Source: Ramlibacter sp.
GTDB taxonomy: Bacteria > Pseudomonadota > Gammaproteobacteria > Burkholderiales > Burkholderiaceae_C
Direction of reading: 5' to 3'
NCBI RefSeq assembly: GCF_028291745.1
Contig: NZ_JAQGNQ010000053.1
Location: forward strand, 62,001-126,000
Length of the DNA stretch: 64,000 bases
Position numbers and translations under genes: made by a program. Numbering within the stretch: the first letter of the stretch is position 1; every line of letters begins with the position of its first letter. This document shows, in pieces, positions 27,955-36,765 of the stretch. The notes below the pieces were generated by a model that was not told where the DNA came from, made no database searches, and saw nothing but the letters and a program-made list of their open reading frames with translations.

Positions 27955-27973
27955 TTGGTTTCGGGGCTGCGGT

Positions 27974-28045
27974 TGCTGGGGTTCGCTGGCGCGAAGCCCA
28001 GCCTACGACGGCCCGTAGGCTGGGCTGCCGAAGGCACCCCAGCAC
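27974..28045. repeat. GTAGGCTGGGCT palindromic repeat, copy 1
   Basis: Two inverted half-units: GCTGGGG...AGCCCAGCCTAC (27974-28006) and GTAGGCTGGGCT...CCCCAGC (28015-28043). It fills the gap between the convergent ParA and SirB1 genes. Other copies lie at 37621-37714 and 43936-44009. Confidence 0.88.
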
Positions 28046-28048
28046 GCG

Positions 28049-28900
28049 CTACTGCAACTCCCGCCGCAGATGCGCCACCCGGTCCGCGATCACGTCGATG
28101 TCCAGGGCGTCCTGGGCATGGCCCAGGTACATCTCGAGGTCGTCCACCGCCATGGCGGTGTGACCTTGCTCGGCGTGCGCGAGTCCGCGGTCGCGGTATT
28201 CGGCCCAGGCGTCGGGCAGCAGCACCAGCAGCCGGTTCTGCACGGCGATGAGGCGTTGCCAGTCTTCCTGCGCGCGGTGGATTTCCTTCAGGTTGCGCAG
28301 CATGCGCGCGAGGACGTCGCGCGGCGGCGCCGCCTGCAGGTACAGGCCCAGCGGCACCTCGAATTCGTCGATGAGGCCACTGCGGCGCTTGTACGGCTCC
28401 AGCCGCTCCGACAGTTCCTCGCGCGAGAGCGACTGGCCGGTGAACGGATCGATCACCACCTGGCCTTTCGGCAGATTGACCTTCACCATGAAATGCCCGG
28501 GAAAGCAGACGCCCCGCGCATGCAGGCCGATGCCCTGCGCCAGCTCGATCCACAACACGGCCAGCGAAATCTGGATCCCGCGGCGCGTGCGCAGCACCAC
28601 GTTCAGGTAGCTGTTGTCCGGGTCGCAGTAGTCGTTGACGTTGCCGCCGAAACTGAGATCGCGAAAGAAGAACTGGTTGAGCGTGCGCAAGCGCTGCAAT
28701 GCCGCGGCGTCGCCCGGAATGCGGCGCTTCAGGCGCGCGAGCAGCTGGTCGACGTCGCCCAGCACGACCTGCAGGTCGAGATCGGGGTACTCGTCCTGCG
28801 CCAGGCTGGCCGCGGCCTCGAGCAGGGGAAAGTGCTCGTCGCTTTGCACCAGCGTCCGGAAGTACTCCAGGGGAGAGGGTGCAGAGAATTGCAGCGACAT
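28049..28900 (-). CDS. SirB1 family protein (transglutaminase-like and TPR)
   Basis: Predicted 283-residue cytosolic protein. The N-terminal transglutaminase-like domain has LNQFFFRDLSFGGNVNDY, YLNVVLRTRRGIQISLAVLW and a Cys-containing GVCFPGHFMVKV block with the expected downstream Asp (VVIDPFTGQ). A TPR-like C-terminal region lies at about 205-283. SirB1-type proteins occur across proteobacteria without a confirmed activity. It shares a strand with murJ upstream, with 66 bases between. Confidence 0.9.
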   Translation of the reverse strand: MSLQFSAPSPLEYFRTLVQSDEHFPLLEAAASLAQDEYPDLDLQVVLGDVDQLLARLKRRIPGDAAALQRLRTLNQFFFRDLSFGGNVNDYCDPDNSYLNVVLRTRRGIQISLAVLWIELAQGIGLHARGVCFPGHFMVKVNLPKGQVVIDPFTGQSLSREELSERLEPYKRRSGLIDEFEVPLGLYLQAAPPRDVLARMLRNLKEIHRAQEDWQRLIAVQNRLLVLLPDAWAEYRDRGLAHAEQGHTAMAVDDLEMYLGHAQDALDIDVIADRVAHLRRELQ

Positions 28901-28966
28901 TCGGGGGTTGTAATGGACGGGCCAGCGAGCGTCAAGCGCGGGCGCGGTTTGCCGCAGTTCAGCAGC

Positions 28967-30532
28967 TCAGCGCGTGACAAACTGACGCAGCTTCACGCCC
29001 GTGGCCGCAAGCGCGCCGAAGTAGAGGACGCCCGCGCCGGCCAGCATGACGGCCATCATGCCGATGCGCTTCCAGGGCTCGGATCGCCAGCCCACCCAGG
29101 GGAAGCTGTGCGCCGCCCACATCAGGAAGATTCCAAGCAGCGCGCTCGCCGCAAAAACCTGCAGCGCAAAGACGCCCCAGCCCGGGGTCGGCTGGTAGCT
29201 GCCGCGACGCAGCAGCCCCACCAGCAGGCAGCCGGCGTTGACCAGCGCACCCAGGCCGATCGACAGCGCCAGGCCCGCGTGATGCAGCCAGGGAACGAGG
29301 GCGATGTTCAACAACTGCGTGATCACCAGCGCCGCGATCGCGATGCGCATCGGCGTCTTCATGTCGTGGTTGGCGTAGTAGCCGGGCGCCAGCACCTTGA
29401 TCGCGACCAGCCCCAGCAGGCCGCTGCCGTAGCCTGCGAGCGCCAGTGCCACCTGCGAGATATCGCTGTCCTTGAAGGCGCCGTAGTGGAACAGCGTGGC
29501 CACCAGCGGCGCCGCGAACACCAGCAGGGCCACGGAGCTGGGGATCGCCAGCAGCACGACCAGCCGCAGGCCCCAATCCAGCATGCCGGAGTAGCGTTCG
29601 TGGTCGCCGGCCGCGCGCGCGGCAGCCAGCTGCGGCATCAACACGACGCCGAGCGCCACGCCCAGCAGCGCGGTCGGGAACTCCATCAGCCGGTCGGCGT
29701 TGTTCAGCCAGCTGACGCTGCCCGCCGGCAGGTAGGAAGCGATCTGCGTGTTGATCAACAACGAGACCTGGGCGACGCTGACGCCCACCAGCGCCGGGAC
29801 CATCAGGCGCAGCACCTGGCGGGTGGCGGGATCGCTCCACGACGCGCGAATGGCCGCCAGCGCCAGGCCCACGCGCGGCCACATGCCGATGCGCCGCAGC
29901 GCCGGCACCTGGATCGCGAGTTGCAGCACCCCGCCCGCCATCACGCCGATCGCCTGCGAGTAGATCGGCTCGATCCCCATGCGCCGGAACCACGGAGCCG
30001 CGGCGACGATCGAGGTGATCATCGCCAGGTTCAGCAGCACGGGCGAGGCGGCCGGAACGGCGAATTTCTTCCAGGTGTTCAGCACGCCGCCGGCCAGCGC
30101 CACCAGCGACATGAAGCCGATGTAGGGGAACATCCAGCGCGTCATCAGCACCGCCGCGGCATAGGCGTGCGGCTCCTTGCGCAGCCCGCTGGCCAGGGCC
30201 CAGACCAGCAGCGGTGCGCCCACCACGCCGGCCAGGCACAGCACCACCAGCGTCCACAACAGGACGGTCGCGACGTGGTCGACCATGCGCCTGGCGCCGG
30301 CCTCACCCTCGACGGTGCGGCAGTGCGCCAGCACCGGCACGAAGGCCTGGCTGAAAGCGCCCTCGCCGAAGATGCGGCGAAACAGGTTGGGAATGCGAAA
30401 GGCGACGTAGAACGCGTCGGTCAGCGCGCTCACTCCGAAGACGGACACGAACAGCGTGTCCCGGAACAGGCCGGTGATGCGCGATGCCAGGGTGAGGAGG
30501 GAGACGGTGGAAGCGGCTTTGAACAGGCTCAC
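28967..30532 (-). CDS. murJ: lipid II flippase MurJ
   Basis: Flips lipid II across the inner membrane for peptidoglycan synthesis. The 521-residue protein has 14 predicted helices. Family signatures are LASRITGLFRDTLFVSVFG, FRIPNLFRRIFGEGAFSQAFVPVL, the Asn-Asn-Ala-Asp-Arg-Leu-Met segment and YANHDMKTPMRIA. GTG 30532 starts the family N-terminus VSLFKAAST; the ATG further upstream would add 31 basic residues running into the rpsT promoter. Divergent from rpsT. Confidence 0.95.
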   Translation of the reverse strand: MSLFKAASTVSLLTLASRITGLFRDTLFVSVFGVSALTDAFYVAFRIPNLFRRIFGEGAFSQAFVPVLAHCRTVEGEAGARRMVDHVATVLLWTLVVLCLAGVVGAPLLVWALASGLRKEPHAYAAAVLMTRWMFPYIGFMSLVALAGGVLNTWKKFAVPAASPVLLNLAMITSIVAAAPWFRRMGIEPIYSQAIGVMAGGVLQLAIQVPALRRIGMWPRVGLALAAIRASWSDPATRQVLRLMVPALVGVSVAQVSLLINTQIASYLPAGSVSWLNNADRLMEFPTALLGVALGVVLMPQLAAARAAGDHERYSGMLDWGLRLVVLLAIPSSVALLVFAAPLVATLFHYGAFKDSDISQVALALAGYGSGLLGLVAIKVLAPGYYANHDMKTPMRIAIAALVITQLLNIALVPWLHHAGLALSIGLGALVNAGCLLVGLLRRGSYQPTPGWGVFALQVFAASALLGIFLMWAAHSFPWVGWRSEPWKRIGMMAVMLAGAGVLYFGALAATGVKLRQFVTR

Positions 30533-30575
30533 GGCGGCGAGTGTAGCCCTGCCGTTTGCAGGGACGACCCGCTGC

Positions 30576-30604
30576 CGGCGTAGGACAAGGGCGCGCGCTA
30601 TAAT
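30576..30604 (+). promoter_or_regulatory. rpsT promoter (-10 box)
   Basis: A perfect TATAAT at 30599-30604 lies 46 bases before the rpsT ATG and inside the murJ/rpsT divergent gap. The region 16-18 bases upstream has no good -35 match, so the -10 is the only firm element. Confidence 0.65.
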
Positions 30605-30649
30605 CGTGGGCTTTGCTGGCATCATCCTCAGACATCGAAGGAATCAACC

Positions 30650-30955
30650 ATGGCATCTGCCAAACCCAAGAAGAAGAACCCGCGCCTGGCGTCGGGCCGC
30701 AAGCGCGCACGCCAGGACGTCAAGCTCAACGCAGCCAACACGTCCCTGCGCTCCAAATACCGTACCGCGGTGAAGAACGTCGAGAAGGCGGTCGCCGCGG
30801 GTGACAAGGCCAAGGCGACCGAACTCTTCGCCAAGGCTCAATCGATCGTGGACACGGTTGCCGACAAGGGCATCTTCCACAAGAACAAGGCCTCGCGCGA
30901 CAAGAGTCGCCTGTCGGCCAAGGTCAAGGGCCTGCAGGCCCCGGCCGCCGCCTGA
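30650..30955 (+). CDS. rpsT: 30S ribosomal protein S20
   Basis: Small, very basic 101-residue protein that binds the 16S rRNA in the 30S body. The start [22 protein letters not shown] and the [20 protein letters not shown] block are diagnostic. An AAGGA ribosome-binding site lies eight bases before the ATG. It stands as a single gene with its own strong promoter and terminator. Confidence 0.98.
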   Translation: MASAKPKKKNPRLASGRKRARQDVKLNAANTSLRSKYRTAVKNVEKAVAAGDKAKATELFAKAQSIVDTVADKGIFHKNKASRDKSRLSAKVKGLQAPAAA

Positions 30956-31034
30956 CGATCCATCGTCGGGTCAGCCCGTGAGCCGCAAGGCTCGCGCCGT
31001 TTGAACCGGGTGCGCTGCCAGCAAAGAAAAACGG

Positions 31035-31058
31035 AAAACCGCCTTCGGGCGGTTTTTT
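31035..31058 (+). terminator. rpsT terminator
   Basis: AAAACCGCC, TTCG tetraloop, GGCGGTTTT and a T run form a classic intrinsic terminator about 80 bases after the rpsT stop. Confidence 0.93.
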
Positions 31059-31115
31059 CGTTTCCGGGATTGCGTCATGGCTCGCGTACATCTGGTGCGG
31101 CCCCGCGCCAGGCAC

Positions 31116-31418
31116 CTACTTCTCGAACTTCCCCTCGGACACCTTCAGATTGTTGTCCTTGGCGAAGTTGATGACGAAGTCCCAGGCCATCGGTTCGTAG
31201 GCGCGCAGTTCGCGGTTGACGATCACGCACTTCACGCCGTCGATGTTCGTCGGGATGCACCACGGCGAATAGTTGAGGTGGCTGCCCGGCTGCGCGCCGC
31301 CTGGGCGGAAGGAACTCATGACGCCGGCCAGCCGCTCGGCCCAGTCGCTGGGGCGGAAGGTGCGGCCATCGCGGGTGATGCCCTGGATGAACACTTCACT
31401 GGCGGTACTGGAGGCCAT
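31116..31418 (-). CDS. DUF3579 domain protein
   Basis: Predicted 100-residue cytosolic protein matching the DUF3579 pattern: EVFIQGITRDGRTFRPSDWAERLAG and later PMAWDFVINFAKDNNLKV. The function is unknown; the family is largely betaproteobacterial. ATG 31418 begins the conserved region. It is divergent from argD across 270 bp that contains a 12-bp AT-rich palindrome (31478-31489) also found in the gntR promoter. Confidence 0.9.
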   Translation of the reverse strand: MASSTASEVFIQGITRDGRTFRPSDWAERLAGVMSSFRPGGAQPGSHLNYSPWCIPTNIDGVKCVIVNRELRAYEPMAWDFVINFAKDNNLKVSEGKFEK

Positions 31419-31477
31419 GGGTGGGGGGAGGTCGCGGGCGCCGCATGATCGCCTTGCTGCGGCGCACAAGAATTCTA

Positions 31478-31489
31478 TCTTATATAAGA
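31478..31489. promoter_or_regulatory. TCTTATATAAGA palindrome, copy 1 (candidate operator)
   Basis: Perfect 12-bp palindrome in an otherwise GC-rich gap, 60 bases upstream of the DUF3579 start and 200 bases upstream of argD. The identical 12-mer lies at 52111-52122 inside the gntR promoter. A likely binding site for the GntR regulator or another dimeric repressor. The rest of the 270-bp gap holds a TACAAT element (31590-31595), a plausible argD -10 box. Confidence 0.6.
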
Positions 31490-31688
31490 GTTGTGCCTGG
31501 GCATTGGCTGCCGCAGTCCTGTCATTCGGCTGTCGCGCCCGCATCGCTGTGATGCGGAATTCTCAACCAGGGCACGGGATGCGTGTGCCTACAATCGTGC
31601 TCCAACGGCTCACTTGTGGCCGCGTGAAACGCCCTTCACGCACCCGCATCCTCGAGCCGATTTCATTTGCGAAACGAGGAAGCGCGCA

Positions 31689-32882
31689 ATGGCTCAGATC
31701 GAGGCGTCATCGCCCCACACCATGAACACTTATGGCCGGCTGCCGATCGCGCTCGAGCGCGGCGAAGGCTGCTACGTGTGGGACGTGAATGGCCGGCGCT
31801 ACCTCGATGCCCTGGCCGGCATCGCCGTGAACACGCTCGGCCACAACCATCCGAAGCTGGTCCCGGCGCTGCAGGACCAGCTCGCGAAGATCATCCACAG
31901 CTGCAACTACTACCACGTGCCCAATCAGGAGAAGCTGGCCGCCAAGCTGGCGCAGCTCTCGGGCATGACGAACGTGTTCTTCGGCTCGACCGGACTCGAG
32001 GCCAACGAAGCCGCGATCAAGCTCGCGCGCAAGTTCGGGCACGACCGCGGCATAGCGCGGCCGGAGATCGTCGTCTACGAGAAGGCCTTTCACGGCCGCA
32101 GCATCGCCACGCTGTCGGCCACCGGCAACGAGAAGGTGCAGGAGGGCTTCGGCCCGCTGGTCGAGGGCTTCATCCGCGTGCCGATGAACGACATCGACGC
32201 GCTGCGCGCCGGCACCGATGGCAACCGCAACGTGGTGGCCGTTTTCCTGGAGACCATCCAGGGCGAAGGCGGCATCAACGCGATGCGCATCGACTACCTG
32301 CAGAAGGTGCGCGAGATGTGCGACCAGCGCAACTGGCTGATGATGATCGACGAGGTGCAGTGCGGCACGGGGCGCACCGGCAAGTGGTTCGCGCACCAGT
32401 GGGCCGGCATCGTGCCCGACGTGATGCCGCTGGCCAAGGGCCTGGGCTCGGGCGTGCCGATCGGCGCGGTGGTCGCGGGGCCGCGGGCCGCCGACATCTT
32501 CCAGCCTGGCAATCACGGCACCACCTTCGGCGGCAATCCGCTGGCCATGCGCGCGGGCGTCGAGACGATCCGCATCATGGAGGAGGACAACCTGCTGGAG
32601 AACGCCTCGCGCGTGGGCGCCCACCTGAAGGGCGCGCTGGCACGCGAACTCGGGGCGCTCAAGGGCGTGGTCGAAATCCGCGGCCAGGGCCTGATGCTCG
32701 GGATCGAACTGGCACGCCCCTGCGGCGTGCTGACGCAGCGCGCGGCCGAAGCGGGCCTCTTGATCAGCGTCACCGCAGATACCGTCGTTCGGCTGCTGCC
32801 GCCGCTGATCATGACCGAGGCGCAGGCCGACGAGGTGGTCGCGATCCTGGCGCCGCTGGTGAAGAACGTGCTGGCGGAGTGA
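31689..32882 (+). CDS. argD: acetylornithine aminotransferase
   Basis: PLP enzyme converting N-acetylglutamate semialdehyde to N-acetylornithine in arginine synthesis. The 397-residue protein has LDALAGIAVNTLGHNHP near the start, FFGSTGLEANEAAIKLAR, MIDEVQCGTGRTGKWFAHQ and the PLP Lys in PLAKGLGSGVPIG. ATG 31689 follows a GAGGAAG ribosome-binding site; the frame is open 66 codons further upstream without homology. argF follows after 8 bases, so the two form an operon. Confidence 0.95.
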   Translation: MAQIEASSPHTMNTYGRLPIALERGEGCYVWDVNGRRYLDALAGIAVNTLGHNHPKLVPALQDQLAKIIHSCNYYHVPNQEKLAAKLAQLSGMTNVFFGSTGLEANEAAIKLARKFGHDRGIARPEIVVYEKAFHGRSIATLSATGNEKVQEGFGPLVEGFIRVPMNDIDALRAGTDGNRNVVAVFLETIQGEGGINAMRIDYLQKVREMCDQRNWLMMIDEVQCGTGRTGKWFAHQWAGIVPDVMPLAKGLGSGVPIGAVVAGPRAADIFQPGNHGTTFGGNPLAMRAGVETIRIMEEDNLLENASRVGAHLKGALARELGALKGVVEIRGQGLMLGIELARPCGVLTQRAAEAGLLISVTADTVVRLLPPLIMTEAQADEVVAILAPLVKNVLAE

Positions 32883-32890
32883 GGCGCGCG

Positions 32891-33811
32891 ATGGTCCTGA
32901 GGCATTTCCTGCAGTTCAGCGATTTCGGCACCGAGGAACACCAGTGGCTGTTCCAGCGGGCGGCGGAGATCAAGCGCAAGTTCAAGAACTACGAGAAGTA
33001 CCACCCGCTGGCGGACCGCACGCTCGCGATGATCTTCGAGAAGGCGTCGACGCGCACGCGCGTGAGCTTCGAAGCGGGCATGTACCAGCTCGGTGGCTCG
33101 GTGGTGCACCTCACCACGGGTGACAGCCAGCTGGGGCGCGCCGAGCCGATCGAGGACAGCGCCAAGGTGATCAGCCGCATGGTGGACCTGGTGATGATCC
33201 GCACCTACGGCCAGGACAAGATCGAGAAGTTCGCCGAGCACTCGCGCGTGCCGGTGATCAACGGCCTGACCAACGAATTCCATCCGTGCCAGATCCTGGC
33301 GGACATCTTCACCTACATCGAGCATCGCGGCTCGATCCAGGGCCGCGTGGTCGCCTGGGTGGGTGACGGCAACAACATGGCCAACACCTGGCTGCAGGCC
33401 GCGGAGCTCCTGGGCTTCACGGTGCACCTGAGCACGCCCACCGGCTACGAGGTGGACCAGGCCATTGCCGGCATCCGCAGTGGCGACAGCTACAAGGTCT
33501 TTCGCGACCCGATGGAAGCCTGCCGCGGCGCCGACCTGGTGACCACCGACGTGTGGACCAGCATGGGCTTCGAGGCCGAGAACGAGGAACGCCGCAAGGC
33601 CTTTGCCGACTGGCGGGTCGACACCGACATGATGAAGGTCGCCAGGCCCGACGCCCTCTTCATGCACTGCCTGCCCGCGCACCGGGGCGAGGAAGTCGAA
33701 GCCGAAGTGATCGACGGCCCGCAATCGGTGGTGTGGGACGAAGCGGAAAACCGCATGCACGTGCAGAAGGCGTTGATGGAGTACCTGCTGCTGGGGAAGG
33801 TGGCTGGGTAG
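32891..33811 (+). CDS. argF: ornithine carbamoyltransferase
   Basis: Makes citrulline from ornithine and carbamoyl phosphate. The 306-residue protein is full length with EKASTRTRVSFE (carbamoyl phosphate site), HPCQILAD and the ornithine-binding HCLPAHRGEEV. It continues the argD operon. The gap after its stop is occupied by an inverted repeat. Confidence 0.97.
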   Translation: MVLRHFLQFSDFGTEEHQWLFQRAAEIKRKFKNYEKYHPLADRTLAMIFEKASTRTRVSFEAGMYQLGGSVVHLTTGDSQLGRAEPIEDSAKVISRMVDLVMIRTYGQDKIEKFAEHSRVPVINGLTNEFHPCQILADIFTYIEHRGSIQGRVVAWVGDGNNMANTWLQAAELLGFTVHLSTPTGYEVDQAIAGIRSGDSYKVFRDPMEACRGADLVTTDVWTSMGFEAENEERRKAFADWRVDTDMMKVARPDALFMHCLPAHRGEEVEAEVIDGPQSVVWDEAENRMHVQKALMEYLLLGKVAG

Positions 33812-33851
33812 GCTGCGGGGCTTCCCCGTTTCGGCGCGGTGCGCGCATACA

Positions 33852-33968
33852 ATTTTTGAACGCAGAAGGCGCAGAAGTAACGCAGAACGCGCAGAAGAAT
33901 CACCAGGGAACAGAGGATTTTTCTTCCGCGCTTTTGGTGTTCATTCTGCGACTTCTGCGTTCAAGAAT
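33852..33968. repeat. inverted repeat, GCAGAAG family, copy 2
   Basis: Left arm ATTTTTGAACGCAGAAGGCG... (from 33852) and right arm ...ACTTCTGCGTTCAAGAAT (to 33968) pair over about 26 bases, with weaker pairing inside. GCAGAAG repeats resemble those of 19840-19963. It lies between the convergent argF and SANT-like genes. Confidence 0.85.
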
Positions 33969-33990
33969 GCATCCACTCACCGCACCACAT

Positions 33991-34389
33991 CTAGTTGGTG
34001 GGCGCCGAACTTCCGAACCGCCCGCCCCCCGCCGGCGGCGCCACCTTGCCGATCTTCACCAGCCGCTGCTCCACGGCGAACGCAGTGCGCCCCAACTCCT
34101 GCGCCACCTGCTTCATCGCGATGCCCGCATCGAAAGCCGTCTCCAGCGCCGCGTCCTCCTGCGCACTCCACGGCTTGCCCGCATTGGGCGGCGCAGGACG
34201 CCGCGCGCCGCGCGCCGCTTCGTCCTGCGGGAGCGCCGTCATGCCCTCGAGCGCCCGCGCCACCACGTGCAGCGCGCGGATCACCGGCGGCGCGTTGTAA
34301 GGGCTGTCTTCCGGCATGGCCTCGCCGGTGACCGGATGAATGCCCTGGGCCAGGGTGTCGATAATCTGGCGTGCGATCTGCAGTTCCAT
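33991..34389 (-). CDS. hypothetical protein with a Myb/SANT-like helical segment
   Basis: Predicted 132-residue cytosolic protein. The N-terminal half starts MELQIARQIIDTLAQGIHP. The second half has KPWSAQEDAALETAFDAG followed by VAQELGRTAFAVEQRLVKIG, which looks like a three-helix DNA-binding fold, and a Gly-rich tail. The family is not identified with confidence. An AGGAGGT ribosome-binding site five bases before ATG 34389 fixes the start. Confidence 0.75.
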   Translation of the reverse strand: MELQIARQIIDTLAQGIHPVTGEAMPEDSPYNAPPVIRALHVVARALEGMTALPQDEAARGARRPAPPNAGKPWSAQEDAALETAFDAGIAMKQVAQELGRTAFAVEQRLVKIGKVAPPAGGGRFGSSAPTN

Positions 34390-34471
34390 GAATACCTCCT
34401 GAGGGTTGACGGAGCCTGTATTTGCATACAGTCCATCCGCAACGCGCCCGCCACCCCTGGCGTTGACCTCC

Positions 34472-34801
34472 ATGTCCGACCCCGAACATCCCTGCCTGCG
34501 CTGCGGCGCCTGTTGCGCCGCCTACCGCGTGGACTTCGCCGTCGACGAAATGGAGACGCACGGTGGCTCCGTGCCGGCGGGGCTGGCCGTCGAAGTCACC
34601 GGCAACACCTGGCGCATGCGCGGCACCGACCACGTGCCGATCCGCTGCGCGGCGCTCACCGGCAAGGTGGGCGAGCGCGCCTCCTGCGGCATCTACGAGT
34701 GGCGGCCCAATCCCTGCCGGGAACTCGAACCCGGCAGCCACGGCTGCGAGAAGGCGCGCGCGCGTCACGGCCTGCCGCCGCTTCCCCCCGACATCCTCTA
34801 G
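34472..34801 (+). CDS. YkgJ family cysteine cluster protein
   Basis: Predicted 109-residue protein. The N-terminal motif CLRCGACC and later Cys residues (IRCAAL, ASCGIYEWRPNPCRELE, HGCEKAR) match the YkgJ/UPF0153 zinc/iron-chelating cysteine cluster. Function unproven. ATG 34472 was chosen because the conserved cluster begins directly after it; the region upstream within the same frame crosses the divergent promoter. It is divergent from the SANT-like gene and precedes kynB. Confidence 0.85.
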   Translation: MSDPEHPCLRCGACCAAYRVDFAVDEMETHGGSVPAGLAVEVTGNTWRMRGTDHVPIRCAALTGKVGERASCGIYEWRPNPCRELEPGSHGCEKARARHGLPPLPPDIL

Positions 34802-34874
34802 ACCGGCAGTTTTTTTGGCCGCCGTTGGCTGCGACCGACACCACGCCGGAAATCGGCGGCGCACACTGCGCCGC

Positions 34875-35504
34875 ATGCAACGCCTCTGGGACATCTCGCC
34901 GCCGGTTGCGCAAGGCACTCCGGTCTTTCCCGGCGACACCCCGTATCGCCAGCAATGGGCCGCGACGATTTCGCCCGGCTGCCCCGTCAACGTCAGCACG
35001 CTGACCCTGTCGCCGCACGTGGGCGCACATGCCGATGCGCCGCTGCACTACGAGGCGGGCGGCACGCCCGTCGGCGCGCTAGCCCTCGATCCCTACCTGG
35101 GCCCCTGCCGCGTGATCCACGCGATCGGCCGCCGTCCGCTGATCACCTGGAATGACCTCGCACACGCGTCGCAGCACCTGCCCGCGCGCGTGCTGGTGCG
35201 CACGTACGAGCGCGCGCCGGTCGACCGCTGGGACCCTCTGCTCGCGGCCTTCGCGCCCGAGACCATCGAGCGGCTGGCGGATGCCGGCGTGCGCCTGGTC
35301 GGCATCGACACCGCCAGCATCGACCCCGCCGACAGCAAGTCGCTCGAGAGCCATCAGGCGATTCGCCGCCGCGGCCTGCGCGTGCTGGAAAACCTCGTGC
35401 TCGATGCCGTGCCGGAAGGCGACTACGAGCTGATCGCCCTGCCCCTGAAACTCATGACGGCCGACGCCTCGCCGGTGCGCGCCGTACTGAGGGAGCTTGC
35501 ATGA
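34875..35504 (+). CDS. kynB: kynurenine formamidase
   Basis: Hydrolyses N-formylkynurenine to kynurenine, step 2 of tryptophan breakdown. The 209-residue protein is full length. Motifs: [19 protein letters not shown], the metal-binding [12 protein letters not shown], and [18 protein letters not shown]. It overlaps kynU by 4 bases (ATGA) and heads kynB-kynU-kynA. No kynR-like regulator lies next to it, in contrast to some other proteobacteria. Confidence 0.95.
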   Translation: MQRLWDISPPVAQGTPVFPGDTPYRQQWAATISPGCPVNVSTLTLSPHVGAHADAPLHYEAGGTPVGALALDPYLGPCRVIHAIGRRPLITWNDLAHASQHLPARVLVRTYERAPVDRWDPLLAAFAPETIERLADAGVRLVGIDTASIDPADSKSLESHQAIRRRGLRVLENLVLDAVPEGDYELIALPLKLMTADASPVRAVLRELA

Positions 35505-36763
35505 CGACCTTGCAGGACTGCCTGCGCCGCGACGCCGACGACCCCCTGGCGCCCTTGCGCGAGCTGTTCGTGCTGCCACCCGGCGTGATCTACCTCGATG
35601 GCAATTCGCTCGGCCCGCTGCCGCGCGCAACGCCGGAGCGCATCGCCCGCGCCGTGCGCGAGGAATGGGGCCAGGGCCTGATCCGCTCCTGGAACGACGC
35701 CGGCTGGTTCGAGCTGCCGCAGCGCGTGGGCGACAAGATCGCCACGCTGGTGGGTGCCCGCGCCGGCGAGGTGGTCGCCACCGACAGCACCTCGATCAAC
35801 CTGTTCAAGGTGCTGTCGGTCGCCTTGTCCATCGCCGCTGCCGACACGCCGCAACGGCGGACCATCATCAGCGAGCGCAGCAACTTCCCCACCGACCTGT
35901 ACATCGCCGAAGGCCTGTGCCGCGAGCGCGGCTTCACGCTGCAGTTGCTCGAGCCCGAGCAGATCGCCGCCGCGGTCGACGAACGCACTGCGGTGCTGAT
36001 GCTCACGCACGTGAACTACCGCACCGGCGCGATGCACGACATGCAGGCCGTCACGCGCGCCGCGCAGGCGGCCGGTGCGCTGGTGGTCTGGGACCTCGCC
36101 CACAGCGCGGGCGCGGTGCCGGTCGACCTGCATGCCGCCGACGCCGACTTTGCCGTTGGTTGCGGCTACAAGTATCTCAATGGCGGCCCCGGCGCGCCGG
36201 CCTTCGTGTGGGTGCATCCGCGCCATGCGGAGCGTGGCTGGCAGCCGCTTTCCGGCTGGTGGGGACACGCGACCCCCTTCACGTTCACGCCAAACTATCA
36301 GCCGGCGCCCGGCGTGGGCCGCTACCTGTGTGGCACCCAGCCGATCCTGAGCCTGACGGCGCTCGATGGCGGGCTCGATACCCTGCTCGCTGCGCAGCCG
36401 CTGGGCGGCATGACGGCATTGCGCCGCAAGTCGCTGGCGCTGACCGACCTGTTCATCGCGTTGGTCGAGGAGCGCTGCGCCGGCCACGGCCTGGGCCTGG
36501 CGACACCGCGCGAGCACGCGGCACGCGGCTCGCAGGTGTGCCTCACGCGCGAGCAGGGCGCCCATGCGATCGTGCAGGCGCTGATCGCGCGCGGCGTCAT
36601 CGGCGACTTCCGCGCCGGTGCGCCCGACATCCTGCGCTTCGGCTTCCCGCCGCTGTATCTCCGGTTCGAGGACGTGTGGCAGGCGGTCGAACACTTGCGC
36701 GCGGTGCTGGTCGAAGAAGAGTGGCGGCGCCCCGAATTCCAGCGCGTGCAGGCGGTGACCTGA
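35501..36763 (+). CDS. kynU: kynureninase
   Basis: PLP enzyme that splits kynurenine into anthranilate and alanine. The 420-residue protein has [17 protein letters not shown] at the start, SLIRSWND-like active-site surroundings ([16 protein letters not shown]), [16 protein letters not shown] and the PLP Lys in [17 protein letters not shown]. It lies in the middle of the overlapping kynBUA operon; kynA starts two bases after its stop. Confidence 0.97.
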   Translation: MTTLQDCLRRDADDPLAPLRELFVLPPGVIYLDGNSLGPLPRATPERIARAVREEWGQGLIRSWNDAGWFELPQRVGDKIATLVGARAGEVVATDSTSINLFKVLSVALSIAAADTPQRRTIISERSNFPTDLYIAEGLCRERGFTLQLLEPEQIAAAVDERTAVLMLTHVNYRTGAMHDMQAVTRAAQAAGALVVWDLAHSAGAVPVDLHAADADFAVGCGYKYLNGGPGAPAFVWVHPRHAERGWQPLSGWWGHATPFTFTPNYQPAPGVGRYLCGTQPILSLTALDGGLDTLLAAQPLGGMTALRRKSLALTDLFIALVEERCAGHGLGLATPREHAARGSQVCLTREQGAHAIVQALIARGVIGDFRAGAPDILRFGFPPLYLRFEDVWQAVEHLRAVLVEEEWRRPEFQRVQAVT

Positions 36764-36765
36764 AC

